Origin: Mucilaginibacter sp.
Lineage (GTDB): Bacteria > Bacteroidota > Bacteroidia > Sphingobacteriales > Sphingobacteriaceae
Length of the DNA stretch: 46,712 nt
Direction of reading: 5' to 3'
Assembly (NCBI RefSeq): GCF_028288205.1
Contig: NZ_JAQBOD010000007.1
Span: 1 to 46,712, forward strand
The notes below the pieces were generated by a model, which had not been told where the DNA came from, ran no database searches, and saw only the letters and a list, made by a program, of their open reading frames with translations. The position numbers and the translations under genes are program-made. Positions 23,941 to 32,542 of the stretch are shown here, one piece after another; within the stretch, counting starts at the first letter, position 1, and each line of letters starts with the position of its first letter.

Positions 23941-25254
23941 ATGAAAAAACACATACCCCTGTTTATATTTTTAATAAGTACTGTAAATTTTGCCTTTTCG
24001 CAAGATACTATAAAGCAGGACCGTTTTAGCTTCCACTTTCAGCAAACTATAATTACGCAGCATAAACCTGCGTTTAGCGCAAAATATAGCGGCGATAATA
24101 GCTTACTTACGGGTACCGAAACACAAAGCTCTATAACTTCAACTCTTTTTGGCGCGGCGCGGTTATGGAAGGGTGCCGAAGTGTTTTTTAACCCCGAAAT
24201 ATCAGGCGGGGCAGGTTTAAGCAAAACATTAGGAGTGGCTGGCTTCCCTAATGGAGAAACCTTTAGGGTAGGTAGCGCGTCGCCTGCCATTTATATTGCG
24301 CGGCTATATTTTAAACAGCGCTTTGAATGGGGCAAGGATATGGATACGGTTGAAGCTGATGTCAATAAATTAGGCGGGTTAAAAAGCAAGCGATATTTTT
24401 CAATAGTGGCAGGTAAATTTGGCATGGCCGATTTTTTTGACGGAAATGAGTTTAGTCATGATCCACGCTCGCAATTTATGAACTGGGCCCTGATGGATAA
24501 TGCCGCCTGGGATTATCCGGCAAATACCCGGGGATATGCTTTAGGTATTAATGCAGAGTTAGGTCAGCCCGATTGGACGCTTCGGTTTGCCTTCACCATG
24601 TCTACCACAGAAGCAAACGGTTCTGTCTGGGATCAAAAAATAGGCAAAGCCAATACCCAAACGCTTGAGTTTGAAAAGCGCTATACCATCAACGGACTAA
24701 AAGGAACCGTGCGCCTGTTAGGGTTTAGAAATAATGGTAAAATGGGTAATTATAACCAGGCTTTAGCATTGAGTCCGGGTGCACCAAATGTAGATACTAC
24801 GCAAGCCTACGGCCGCCACAAATATGGTTTTGGCATTAATGCCGATCAATATTTAAGTAAAGACTTTGGCATATTTGCCAAAGCAAGTTATAATGATGGC
24901 CGTACCCAAACCTGGTATTTTACAGAGATAGACCGCTCTATAAGTTTTGGCGCACAACTTAGCGGCAATGTGTTATGGAACCGTAAAGACGACCAATTGG
25001 GCCTGGCATTTATTGGCAACGGCCTTTCGGCACCTCACCGCAATTATTTGGCAGCCGGTGGTTACGGGTTTTTAATTGGCGATGGCAAACTAAACTACAG
25101 CACCGAAATGATAGCTGAGCTATATTATAAGCTAAATGCCTATCAGAATAAATTTTTTTTAACACCCGATTACCAGTTTATTATTAACCCTGCTTATAAT
25201 AAAGACCGCGGCCCGGTTAATGTGTTTTCTATAAGGGCGCATGTGGAGTTTTAG
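23941..25254 (+). CDS. OprB-type (carbohydrate porin family) outer membrane porin
   Basis: 437 residues from ATG 23941 (GTG 23935 would add two). The signal peptide is MKKHIPLFIFLISTVNFAFS. The mature protein consists of beta strands rich in aromatics and has the OprB family landmarks: an early GAARLWKGAEVFFNPEISGG, IVAGKFGMADFFDGNEFSHDPRSQFMNWAL, AWDYPANTRGYALG, and a final strand ending RAHVEF. It is an outer membrane channel. Family naming suggests sugars, but the metal-regulator-like operators in front suggest a role in metal, perhaps manganese, entry (inference). Confidence 0.85.
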   Translation: MKKHIPLFIFLISTVNFAFSQDTIKQDRFSFHFQQTIITQHKPAFSAKYSGDNSLLTGTETQSSITSTLFGAARLWKGAEVFFNPEISGGAGLSKTLGVAGFPNGETFRVGSASPAIYIARLYFKQRFEWGKDMDTVEADVNKLGGLKSKRYFSIVAGKFGMADFFDGNEFSHDPRSQFMNWALMDNAAWDYPANTRGYALGINAELGQPDWTLRFAFTMSTTEANGSVWDQKIGKANTQTLEFEKRYTINGLKGTVRLLGFRNNGKMGNYNQALALSPGAPNVDTTQAYGRHKYGFGINADQYLSKDFGIFAKASYNDGRTQTWYFTEIDRSISFGAQLSGNVLWNRKDDQLGLAFIGNGLSAPHRNYLAAGGYGFLIGDGKLNYSTEMIAELYYKLNAYQNKFFLTPDYQFIINPAYNKDRGPVNVFSIRAHVEF

Positions 25255-25263
25255 ATTATCCGG

Positions 25264-25295
25264 AAACTTGCGAAGTTTTAGAAACTTCTAAGTTT
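25264..25295. repeat. Imperfect GAAGTTT/AAACTTC palindrome
   Basis: AAACTTGCGAAGTTT and GAAACTTCTAAGTTT form an imperfect dyad 9 bp after the porin stop. It resembles the core of the 33 bp palindrome at 16890. It may be a degenerate family member or a weak terminator without a T-tract. Confidence 0.5.
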
Positions 25296-25364
25296 GGTCT
25301 TTCAGCTAATGTAAAAAATCCAACACACAATACGATAACAGTATAAACATCGTTAATTCGCAGT

Positions 25365-25898
25365 ATGAAACATATTGTTACCCTAATTATCCCCCTGCTA
25401 ATTTTAGTAACTGCTGCATCCGCCCAAAAGACGGCCATAAACAAAGCCACAATTAAATTTCAATTAAAAAACCTGGGTATCAATACCGGCGGTACCATTA
25501 ATGGTTTGCAGGCCACTATACAGTTTGCACCTGATAAATTAGATAGCAGCACCATTGAGGCCTTGCTTGACGTAAGCTCTATTAATACCGAAAACGACCT
25601 GCGCGATAAACACCTGCGCAGCGATGAATTTTTTGATGTAGAGAAATTCCCCAAGATCACCATGAAGTCCATGTCCTTTAAACATAAAAGCGGCGATAAT
25701 TATACCGGGCAGTTCAGCCTTACTATTAAAGATAAAACCAAAGTATTTGAAGTGCCGTTTATTTATACCGCTACAGATAATACCGCCACGTTTAAAGGCG
25801 GCATTAAACTAAACCGCCTTGATTTTGGTATAGGCAGTAAGAGTTTAGTTATGAGTAATGATGTGTCTGTAAGTATAGAGGTGGATGCGGCTAAGTAA
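25365..25898 (+). CDS. YceI-family secreted lipid-binding-like protein
   Basis: 177 residues with a signal peptide ending ASAQ. The YceI lipocalin-like barrel is evident: TIKFQLKNLGINTGGTINGLQATIQFAPDKLDSSTIEALLDVSSINTENDLRDKHLRSDEFFDVEKFPKITMKS, followed by GQFSLTIKDKTKVFEVPF and GGIKLNRLDFGIG. Family members bind isoprenoid or amide lipids in the periplasm. It starts at ATG 25365, 110 bp after the porin. Confidence 0.92.
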   Translation: MKHIVTLIIPLLILVTAASAQKTAINKATIKFQLKNLGINTGGTINGLQATIQFAPDKLDSSTIEALLDVSSINTENDLRDKHLRSDEFFDVEKFPKITMKSMSFKHKSGDNYTGQFSLTIKDKTKVFEVPFIYTATDNTATFKGGIKLNRLDFGIGSKSLVMSNDVSVSIEVDAAK

Positions 25899-26568
25899 TA
25901 GTTTTCTTTCTACATGTTTGTGGGTAAGTAATCAAATCTTCAAGTAGCTTCGCATTATCGCTTGGTGATGCTCTTGGCCGCTAAGGCCCATTCCATTACT
26001 TTTTGCTTGATCAAAAAGTAACAAAAACTGAGCGCAGCGACCTCATGAATACCTATAAAACAAACAATAGATGAATAAATCAAGTCAGCAAAGAGGCTTC
26101 TTTGCCGCACAAGGCCTTTGCGCTGCAAATCAGGAAAAACCTCGGGCTGCATAATTTTGTTCCATATCTCGCAAGGGCCATTGCCCGGGCAAAAAGACGC
26201 TATGCCCCTCCCTATGCGCATTGGCCACCAGTTTTTCCTGCTTTCGCCCGAAGCTTATTTGCTGACGCTTTGTTCAACAGGACCTGCATTTTTCATATTA
26301 ATGAACAATCAAAAGAAGCGTTGGGCTGTCAGGGCGCGCGGCCGGGAGTCTGGCCTGTGTAGTGGCAGCGATCGTCCTGACTTGATCTTTTGGTTACTTT
26401 TGTATCAAGACAAAAGTAACAGCCTTAGCGGCAATTGAGCGCTACGACGCTGACAGATAACACGCACAGTGTCGCTACGCTAACCATAACAATTAATTAA
26501 CCTAAATCTAACTCAATCAACTTATTCAACTCAATCAATCATCCACTAATTTTATAACTTTACCCATT
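25899..26568. other. 670 bp gene-free interval
   Basis: Open frames here (for example 26102-26362) overlap one another, lack any domain and fall within the inverted-repeat element at 25977-26432, so none is called. Downstream of it are short repeats such as AACTCAATCAA at about 26509 and again near 26530, just before the kinase gene. Confidence 0.55.
25977..26432. mobile_element. 456 bp inverted-repeat element (MITE-like, no transposase)
   Basis: GCCGCTAAGGC (25977-25987) is repeated inverted as GCCTTAGCGGC (26422-26432). Just inside each end is a further hairpin: TTACTTTTT/AAAAAGTAA (25996-26021, loop GCTTGATC) and GTTACTTTTG/CAAAAGTAAC (26393-26420, loop TATCAAGA). The two hairpins are similar to each other. 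The interior is GC-richer than its surroundings and shows no credible gene. Target duplications were not identified, so the true ends are uncertain. The TTGATCAAAAAGTAAC type of sequence recurs, as I recall, in Bacteroidota intergenic DNA. Confidence 0.6.
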
Positions 26569-27633
26569 ATGAAATTACGTGTATTGGTTTTTATAAACGC
26601 GCTGGCCGTAGCTATTACGCTGTCTGTGGTAAACTATTATTTCAGGCATAGCTTTTATGATATGGCTATCACCTTTATGGCTACCATCATTACCAGTTTT
26701 GTTGTTTTTTATTATTTGATAGAGAAATATGTTTACTCAAAAATAAAGCTCATCTACAAACTTATTCATAGCCTGAAACTGGGCCGCGATCTGCGCGATG
26801 CCCTGGGCGAACACATGAGTTCCGATCCTATAAACGATGTAGAACACGAAGTAAAAGAATGGGCCCGCGAAAAGAAAACCGAAATTGAGGGGCTGCGCAC
26901 ACAGGAACGGTTCAGGCGCGATTTTTTGTCGAACATATCGCACGAGTTTAAGACACCGTTATTTGCCATACAAGGATATATTGAGGCGCTTCAAGATGAT
27001 GATTTTGATGACCGCGATATGGCCCGCCAGTTTTTAGAAAAAGCATCACGTAATGTTGACCGCTTGAGCTACCTGATAAAAGACCTCGATGAGATCTCTA
27101 AATTAGAGTCGGGCGAGTTGCCTATTAACTACACCAAGTTTAAAATTAACGATCTGATAAAAGAGGTTTTGGAGTCGTCTGAAATGAAGGCGAACCAGCA
27201 TAACATTAAATTAATATTCAAACAAAAATATGATGAGCCTATACAGGTAAGTGCCGATAGGGAAAAGATTACCCAGGTACTGGTTAACTTAATTGACAAC
27301 TCATTTAAGTACGGAAAAGAAAATGGAAATACGTGGATAACGTTGTTTGATTTGCACGAACAGGTGTTAATTGAGGTTACCGATGATGGTATGGGAATTG
27401 AAGAGAAGTATCTTCCACGGCTGTTTGAGCGGTTTTTCAGGACAGATACCAGCCGGTCGCGGCAGATAGGAGGGTCGGGCCTGGGGCTTGCCATTGTTAA
27501 GCATATTGTTGAGGCGCACCAGCAAACTATTAATGTGCGTAGTACAGAAGGGTTGGGGTCTACCTTCGGCTTTACTTTGCAAAAGGTAAAGCCGGGTTTA
27601 CAATTCCCTAACATACCTATTCTTAAAAATTAA
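26569..27633 (+). CDS. PhoR-like sensor histidine kinase
   Basis: 354 residues. Two N-terminal helices (about 4-22 and 33-52) leave a very short periplasmic loop. A HAMP/coiled-coil linker leads to the H-box FLSNISHEFKTPL (His125), then LINLIDNSFKYG-type N-box (VLVNLIDNSFKYG), DDGMGIEEKYLPRLFERF, and GGSGLGLAIVKHIV. The short sensor region is typical of PhoR-type kinases that read their signal through another protein. It directly precedes DUF47-Pit phosphate genes, and its stop codon overlaps a Pho-box-like repeat. No response regulator gene is adjacent. Confidence 0.9.
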   Translation: MKLRVLVFINALAVAITLSVVNYYFRHSFYDMAITFMATIITSFVVFYYLIEKYVYSKIKLIYKLIHSLKLGRDLRDALGEHMSSDPINDVEHEVKEWAREKKTEIEGLRTQERFRRDFLSNISHEFKTPLFAIQGYIEALQDDDFDDRDMARQFLEKASRNVDRLSYLIKDLDEISKLESGELPINYTKFKINDLIKEVLESSEMKANQHNIKLIFKQKYDEPIQVSADREKITQVLVNLIDNSFKYGKENGNTWITLFDLHEQVLIEVTDDGMGIEEKYLPRLFERFFRTDTSRSRQIGGSGLGLAIVKHIVEAHQQTINVRSTEGLGSTFGFTLQKVKPGLQFPNIPILKN

Positions 27634-27663
27634 CATTAACTTAACATTGTAAAATTACCTTTG
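27630..27663 (+). promoter_or_regulatory. Pho-box-like promoter of the DUF47-Pit operon
   Basis: TTAACATT occurs at 27630-27637 and again at 27641-27648, an exact 11 bp period, as in PhoB sites. TACCTTTG (27656-27663) then matches the TAnnTTTG -7 box, 7 bp after the second repeat, so the repeats replace the -33 box. The kinase stop codon lies inside the first repeat. The DUF47 start codon is 19 bp after the -7 box. Confidence 0.65.
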
Positions 27664-27682
27664 CCGCAAATACCAATAAAAT

Positions 27683-28333
27683 ATGTCATTAAATAGCATC
27701 TTTCAATATTTCGTTCCTAAGGATAAAAAGATATTTTTTCCTTTGTTTGAACAGGCGTCAAATAACGTTGTAGTAATGGCAACCGTACTTGTTGAAGCTG
27801 TTAACTCAAGTAATCCGGCAACCCGCGAAGAGCTGTTTAAACAAATTGATAAGCTGGAAAACAAAGGAGATGAAATTACACATCAGGTTTATCTGGAGCT
27901 GGGTAAAAACTTTATTACCCCGTTTGACCGCGAAGATATACATGCCCTGGCAAGTGCTATTGATGATGTTGCCGATTATATACAAGGCGCGGCAAACCGC
28001 ATGAACCTGTACAGGATAGATGATTATAATGAGCATATACGCAAACTATCAGAACTGGTATTGCAGTGCAGTATTGACCTTGAAAAAGCGGTGCGCGAAT
28101 TAAAGGATCTGAAAAATGTACGTGCTATTGCCGATTCTTGTATCCGTATAAACAGCGTAGAGAACCAGGCCGATTATGTGTTTGACCGTGCCGTTGCTGA
28201 TTTATTTTTGTATGAAACTGACGCTATCCGTTTAATCAAATACAAGGAAATATTGTCAGCATTAGAAACCGCCACTGATATGTGCGAAGATGCCGCTGAC
28301 GTTATGGAATCCATTTTAGTTAAAAACGCCTAA
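27683..28333 (+). CDS. DUF47/PhoU-like phosphate transport accessory protein
   Basis: 216 residues, mainly helical, of the DUF47 family that pairs with Pit transporters. It shows the PhoU-like metal-binding repeats around KLENKGDEITHQVYLELGKNFITPFDREDIHALASAIDDVADYI and a later EN.AD.VFDRAVADLF...LETATDMCEDAADVMESI. It is a cytoplasmic partner that probably tunes phosphate uptake. The Pit gene starts 14 bp downstream, so the two are one operon. Confidence 0.93.
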   Translation: MSLNSIFQYFVPKDKKIFFPLFEQASNNVVVMATVLVEAVNSSNPATREELFKQIDKLENKGDEITHQVYLELGKNFITPFDREDIHALASAIDDVADYIQGAANRMNLYRIDDYNEHIRKLSELVLQCSIDLEKAVRELKDLKNVRAIADSCIRINSVENQADYVFDRAVADLFLYETDAIRLIKYKEILSALETATDMCEDAADVMESILVKNA

Positions 28334-28347
28334 CCAACCTATAATAA

Positions 28348-29361
28348 ATGGTTACATCCCTATTAGTTGTTGTAGTTGCGCTGGCGCTTATTTTTGATTA
28401 TACCAATGGCTTTCATGATGCCGCAAACTCTATTGCCACCATTGTTTCTACCAAAGTATTAACCCCTTTCCAGGCGGTGTTGTGGGCAGCCACGTTTAAC
28501 TTTATAGCCTATTTTGTAGTTAAGGACCATAAAGTAGCTAACTATGTAGCTAAAATTGTTGTGGAGCATTATGTAACCATGCATGTAATACTGGCCGGTT
28601 TAATTGCAGCTATTACCTGGAACTTAACTACCTGGTGGTTTGGTATTCCATCAAGTTCATCGCATACCCTGATAGGTGGTTTTGCAGGCGCGGGGATGAC
28701 CAATGCCATGTACATGGGCGCCGGTGCCCTGCACGCGGTAAATATGCATTACATACTGCCAATTTTACTATATATTGTACTGGCTCCGTTTATTGGCCTG
28801 TTTGTAGGCTATCTTATTACCATAATTATATTGCACATCTGCAAAAATTCAAGGCCCGCCGCCGCCGAACGCTGGTTTAAGGCTTTGCAGTTAATATCAT
28901 CAGGCTTATTGAGCTTTGCGCATGGAACCAATGATGCGCAAAAGGTAATGGGTATTTTATACCTGGCATTAATATCATCAAATATTATTGGCACCGGGGC
29001 CGCAATGCCCGAGTGGATACCGCTGGCATGCTATTCGGCCATCGCGTTAGGCACCATGTCTGGCGGATGGAAGATCGTTAAAACCATGGGTACCAAAATA
29101 ACCAAAATAACCCCGTTAGAAGGTGTAAGCGCCGAAACTGCCGCAGCCATAACCTTAGGCTTTACCGAACATTTTGGCATCCCGGTATCTACTACGCATA
29201 CTATTACCGGTTCAATTATTGGTGTGGGCTTAACCAAACGGGTGTCAGCCGTACGCTGGGGAGTAACTATTAACCTGGTTTGGGCCTGGATAATTACCAT
29301 CCCTATATCTGCCTTAATCGCGGGCCTGGTATTTGTATTGCTGCGCGCATTAGGGTATTAA
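28348..29361 (+). CDS. pit: Inorganic phosphate transporter, Pit family
   Basis: 337 residues and about ten membrane helices. The inverted duplicated PiT signatures are visible: DYTNGFHDAANSIATIVSTKVL near the N-terminus and SFAHGTNDAQKVMGILYL in the middle. The halves also carry GIPSSSSHTLIGGFAG and GIPVSTTHTITGSIIG. It imports metal-phosphate by proton symport at low affinity. It is co-transcribed with the DUF47 protein under the Pho-box-like promoter. Confidence 0.95.
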   Translation: MVTSLLVVVVALALIFDYTNGFHDAANSIATIVSTKVLTPFQAVLWAATFNFIAYFVVKDHKVANYVAKIVVEHYVTMHVILAGLIAAITWNLTTWWFGIPSSSSHTLIGGFAGAGMTNAMYMGAGALHAVNMHYILPILLYIVLAPFIGLFVGYLITIIILHICKNSRPAAAERWFKALQLISSGLLSFAHGTNDAQKVMGILYLALISSNIIGTGAAMPEWIPLACYSAIALGTMSGGWKIVKTMGTKITKITPLEGVSAETAAAITLGFTEHFGIPVSTTHTITGSIIGVGLTKRVSAVRWGVTINLVWAWIITIPISALIAGLVFVLLRALGY

Positions 29362-29388
29362 TCCATTTTAATTTTTTAGTTTTATAGC

Positions 29389-30084
29389 ATGAAAAGATTC
29401 TTGCTGGTACTCCCGTTATTGCTCTTTGTTGTAGTTAGTGCATCGGCACAACTTATCCCCACATCACTTGAAATTGGCACAGCCTTAAAACAGGCACTTG
29501 AACAAGGCACCGCAAAAAGCGCCGACCAGCTTTCGGCAGTAAATGGCTTTTTTGGCAATGCCGCAGTAAAGATACTTTTACCACCCGAAGCACAAAAGGC
29601 AGAAAAAACCTTGCGCGGCATGGGTATGGGTAAAGTATGTGATGATGCTATCCTGTCGTTAAACCGTGCTGCCGAAGATGCCGCTATACAGGCAAAACCT
29701 ATTTTTATCAATGCGATAAAACAAATGACACTGACTGATGTAACCAATATTTTATTAGGTAGCGCTGATGCGGCAACCCAATATTTTAAACGCACCACAA
29801 CGGCAGAGTTGATTGCCAAATTTCGCCCGGTTATAGAGGTTAGCTTGAATAAGGCTAATGCTACCAAGTATTACGCAGCAGTTGCCACTACCTATAATAA
29901 GGTACCATTTGTACATAAAATAAACCCGGATATTGTGGACTATGCAACCCAAAAAGCTATAGATGGTTTATTTATTGAAATAGCTGTGCAGGAACTTAGC
30001 ATCAGGCAGAATATTGGTGCATCGCGGTCTACACAGTTATTGCAAAAGGTGTTCTCTTTTGCTGATAAGAATAAAAAGTTTTGA
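29389..30084 (+). CDS. DUF4197 secreted protein
   Basis: 231 residues with signal peptide ending SASAQ. The mature part matches DUF4197: EIGTALKQALEQGTAKSADQLS...NAAVKILLPPEAQKAEKTLRGMGMG and later DVTNILLGSADAATQYFKRTTTAELIAKFRPVIEVSL. It is an all-helical periplasmic or surface protein of unknown function. It starts 27 bp after the Pit gene, so it may ride on the same transcript. Confidence 0.88.
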   Translation: MKRFLLVLPLLLFVVVSASAQLIPTSLEIGTALKQALEQGTAKSADQLSAVNGFFGNAAVKILLPPEAQKAEKTLRGMGMGKVCDDAILSLNRAAEDAAIQAKPIFINAIKQMTLTDVTNILLGSADAATQYFKRTTTAELIAKFRPVIEVSLNKANATKYYAAVATTYNKVPFVHKINPDIVDYATQKAIDGLFIEIAVQELSIRQNIGASRSTQLLQKVFSFADKNKKF

Positions 30085-30144
30085 TAAAATATATTTATCA
30101 AGTTGTAATTTAATTATCTTGCATTAATTTAAAAATCAATTATA

Positions 30145-30333
30145 ATGCAAACAGGAACAGTAAAATTTTTTAATGAAACAAAAGGCTTTGGATTTATCAA
30201 ATCTGATAGCGGTGAAGAGATCTTTGTACATGTGTCAGGATTAAGCGATCAAATTCGCGAAAATGACCAGGTTACATTTGATGTTCAAGACGGCAAAAAA
30301 GGCCTTAACGCGGTAAATGTAAGAGTAGCTTAA
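30145..30333 (+). CDS. Cold-shock domain protein
   Basis: 62 residues, a single five-strand OB-fold cold-shock domain. RNP1 (KGFGFIK) and RNP2 (EIFVHVS) are intact. It binds single-stranded RNA or DNA as an RNA chaperone. It is slightly shorter than E. coli CspA, as is usual in Bacteroidota. A TTGATAAA/TTTATCAA dyad (30081-30101) overlaps the end of the DUF4197 gene upstream, and a strong terminator follows. Confidence 0.95.
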   Translation: MQTGTVKFFNETKGFGFIKSDSGEEIFVHVSGLSDQIRENDQVTFDVQDGKKGLNAVNVRVA

Positions 30334-30352
30334 TACTATATTTATTGATGGG

Positions 30353-30386
30353 AAAGCATCCTCACGTTAATGTGAGGATGCTTTTT
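30353..30386 (+). terminator. Intrinsic terminator after the cold-shock gene
   Basis: AAAGCATCCTCAC (30353-30365) pairs with GTGAGGATGCTTT (from 30372) around GTTAAT, followed by T residues. It lies between the convergent cold-shock and ferritin-like genes. Confidence 0.9.
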
Positions 30387-30412
30387 GTTTTTGGCGGATT
30401 TCATCAGCATCA

Positions 30413-31144
30413 TTATATCCACAATGCTGCCCCGGTATCTGTTATACACTTAAGTGTTTTAATATATTTATACTCCATTTTTTTAGTGTAGGCTGTAAAA
30501 GTTACCCCACCTGCTTTAAATAATTTTTTATGCGCAAACCATACCAGCAAGGAGGTAGCGTAAAAGAAATATTTATAAACTATGATACGCCAGCTTTTAG
30601 AGAATTGGCTTTTGCCCTCAAATATTATAGCCAGCCGCTCTGTCTGGAAAGTGATATGATACGCTTCGTCTATTAATATATCGGTACATATTTCTTTAAG
30701 CAATTGGCACCGGGTAGCATTTTTAAGCGCCTGGTAAAATATCTGCGCGGTGCTTTCTACAATAATAACGGCCAGAGTCCAAATTTCTATGCTGGTATTA
30801 AAGTATCTTACTTTTCTAAATAGCGTATCGCCCCAGTTTTTCTTTATCCGGGGTTTGCCTATCAGGTCAAGATAGCTGCCTAAATTATTGCCATGTTTTT
30901 GTTCTTCTTTAATAAATAGTTTAACAGCGCCCACGTATGCCTGATCGCCAATTTTAAAAGCATATTTGGTTGATGCCGCTATTAAATGTTTTCCTTCGGA
31001 TGTTTCGCCCAGCTGCCAGGCCTGTAACGAGTGTAAAATCGCGGCTATCTCATTATCGGTTATGTTTGGCGAAAGGGTCCAGTTTACTCTTTTTTCGGTT
31101 GCATTGGCCCTGAAATGGTTTATCCAATATTGGCTTGTATACAT
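30413..31144 (-). CDS. Ferritin-like di-iron superfamily protein of unknown function
   Basis: 243 residues, mostly helical. Candidate iron ligands follow the ferritin-like pattern: KEEQKHGNNLGSYLDL (ExxH), a Glu in AVIIVESTAQ, and IDEAYHITFQTERL (ExxH). The C-terminal third (VYKYFFYATSLLVWFAHKKLF) contains a hydrophobic stretch. It could be an oxygenase or desaturase-like enzyme; no specific family is recognised. It sits 32 bp downstream of creD on the same strand. Confidence 0.65.
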   Translation of the reverse strand: MYTSQYWINHFRANATEKRVNWTLSPNITDNEIAAILHSLQAWQLGETSEGKHLIAASTKYAFKIGDQAYVGAVKLFIKEEQKHGNNLGSYLDLIGKPRIKKNWGDTLFRKVRYFNTSIEIWTLAVIIVESTAQIFYQALKNATRCQLLKEICTDILIDEAYHITFQTERLAIIFEGKSQFSKSWRIIVYKYFFYATSLLVWFAHKKLFKAGGVTFTAYTKKMEYKYIKTLKCITDTGAALWI

Positions 31145-31176
31145 GGCGTAAAAGTTTTAAAGATTAATGATTTTGA

Positions 31177-32526
31177 TTAGAGTTTGTCCCAGTTAATTTT
31201 TCGTGAGAAATACATCAAAGTTGAAACGATAATGAATAAGGCAATACTGCCAATCAATAGGGCCAGGTCTTCCAATTGGATGATCACAAAAATGAAGACA
31301 TAAAATATAGTCAGTATCATTGCGAATAGTATAGCTGCCATTTTGTTTTTCAGCAGTGATGCGATAAAAATCGAAATAAGCGTTATAGTTGCCACCGATG
31401 CGATAAGATATGCCAGGTTATACCCGATCTGCTCAGAAAACGAGAGTAGCAATGTGTAATAAATGATCATAGCCGCACCTATCAATATATAATTAAACAG
31501 ATGTATCTTTTGCTTACTTATAAGCTCTGTAAGGAACAGCGAAATGAATGTAAGCAGGATGATCAATATACCATACTTGCTGGTACGCATAGTTTTTTGG
31601 TACTGATCTACCGGGACCTTCAACTTTACGCCGAATATGGCATTGCCGTTATGTGTCATTTTATTAATCGTGCTATCGTCAGCTGTCCATTGCTGCTCAA
31701 AAGGCCGGTTGTAGTACAGCATGCGCCATTTTGCTGTAAATCCTTTTTCGTCCACCTTCCGATAATCCGGGAGATAGCGGCCCGAAAAACTTGGTGTTTT
31801 CCAATTACCGCTAACTTCCACATCGGTGGTTTTCCCGGTGTGCAAAAAGCTCAGCTCCTTACTGCCTTTTAGGTCAAGCAGAAAATCAAAAGTCACTGGT
31901 TGGTCTTTTGTTGATGTAAGATTTATATCAGCCTGCAACCCGTTATTAAATAATCCCTTTTCATTAAATACCGGTTCGGCTTGTAATGATTGCCCTGCCG
32001 ATTTAATAATAGGATTAGTTTTCAAGCCCTTCAGATCAGATATACTGAAGGTTAGTTTTGCTTTATCCAGCATTAATTGGTCAGCCGTTATTGCCAGCTT
32101 ATTCAGTCCGGTCCTAAAATCGCCCCAAACTTTAACCTGCGTATTGTATACTACAGTTTCGTACATGCCGCGGTGTAATGTTTCTGAGTTTACAAGGGCT
32201 TTTATATGAAGGTTCTCTGGCAATACATAAAAATTTTCAATAACCTCTTTTATAATTACTTTATTACTGGCATCTCTATCTTTAAGCTGGCGTTTGTACG
32301 GTATCACCAATACCGGCCCTTGTATTAACTGGCTTGCCGACCACTTATCCGATACATCTTTTTCCATCTCGTCGTGTCTTTTTGCTCTTTCGGTTATCAG
32401 GCTCTCGATCATAAAAGACGGGATAAGCAGCAATATTATCAGTATACCTATAAACATTAATTTTACGGTCACCGACTCCTTGAGCCAGCCCATAAATCCT
32501 TGCGGTTTTTGTTGTTCGTTTTCCAT
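31177..32526 (-). CDS. creD: CreD family inner membrane protein
   Basis: 449 residues of the CreD (cell envelope integrity) family. A first helix (KLMFIGILIILLLIPSFMI) is followed by the diagnostic IESLITERAKRHDEMEKDVSDKWSASQLIQGPVLVIPY, a large extracytoplasmic domain, and about six C-terminal helices. In E. coli the CreBC regulon links CreD to beta-lactam and colicin tolerance. Here the regulator is a winged-helix protein encoded just upstream. A perfect 19 bp palindromic operator (32543-32561) lies directly in front of the start. Confidence 0.93.
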   Translation of the reverse strand: MENEQQKPQGFMGWLKESVTVKLMFIGILIILLLIPSFMIESLITERAKRHDEMEKDVSDKWSASQLIQGPVLVIPYKRQLKDRDASNKVIIKEVIENFYVLPENLHIKALVNSETLHRGMYETVVYNTQVKVWGDFRTGLNKLAITADQLMLDKAKLTFSISDLKGLKTNPIIKSAGQSLQAEPVFNEKGLFNNGLQADINLTSTKDQPVTFDFLLDLKGSKELSFLHTGKTTDVEVSGNWKTPSFSGRYLPDYRKVDEKGFTAKWRMLYYNRPFEQQWTADDSTINKMTHNGNAIFGVKLKVPVDQYQKTMRTSKYGILIILLTFISLFLTELISKQKIHLFNYILIGAAMIIYYTLLLSFSEQIGYNLAYLIASVATITLISIFIASLLKNKMAAILFAMILTIFYVFIFVIIQLEDLALLIGSIALFIIVSTLMYFSRKINWDKL

Positions 32527-32542
32527 TGTTGATTTTAAAAAG

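Noticed and set aside
26102..26438. Two overlapping plus-strand frames in the 25.9-26.5 kb gap
   Set aside because: They lie in the inverted-repeat element, overlap in different frames and show no domain or plausible composition.
27129..27614. Minus-strand open frame opposite the PhoR-like kinase
   Set aside because: Antisense shadow of a conserved kinase domain with no recognisable features.
29382..29867. Minus-strand open frame opposite the DUF4197 gene
   Set aside because: The plus-strand gene has a signal peptide and a known domain; the opposite frame is Ala/Ser/Ile-rich shadow sequence.
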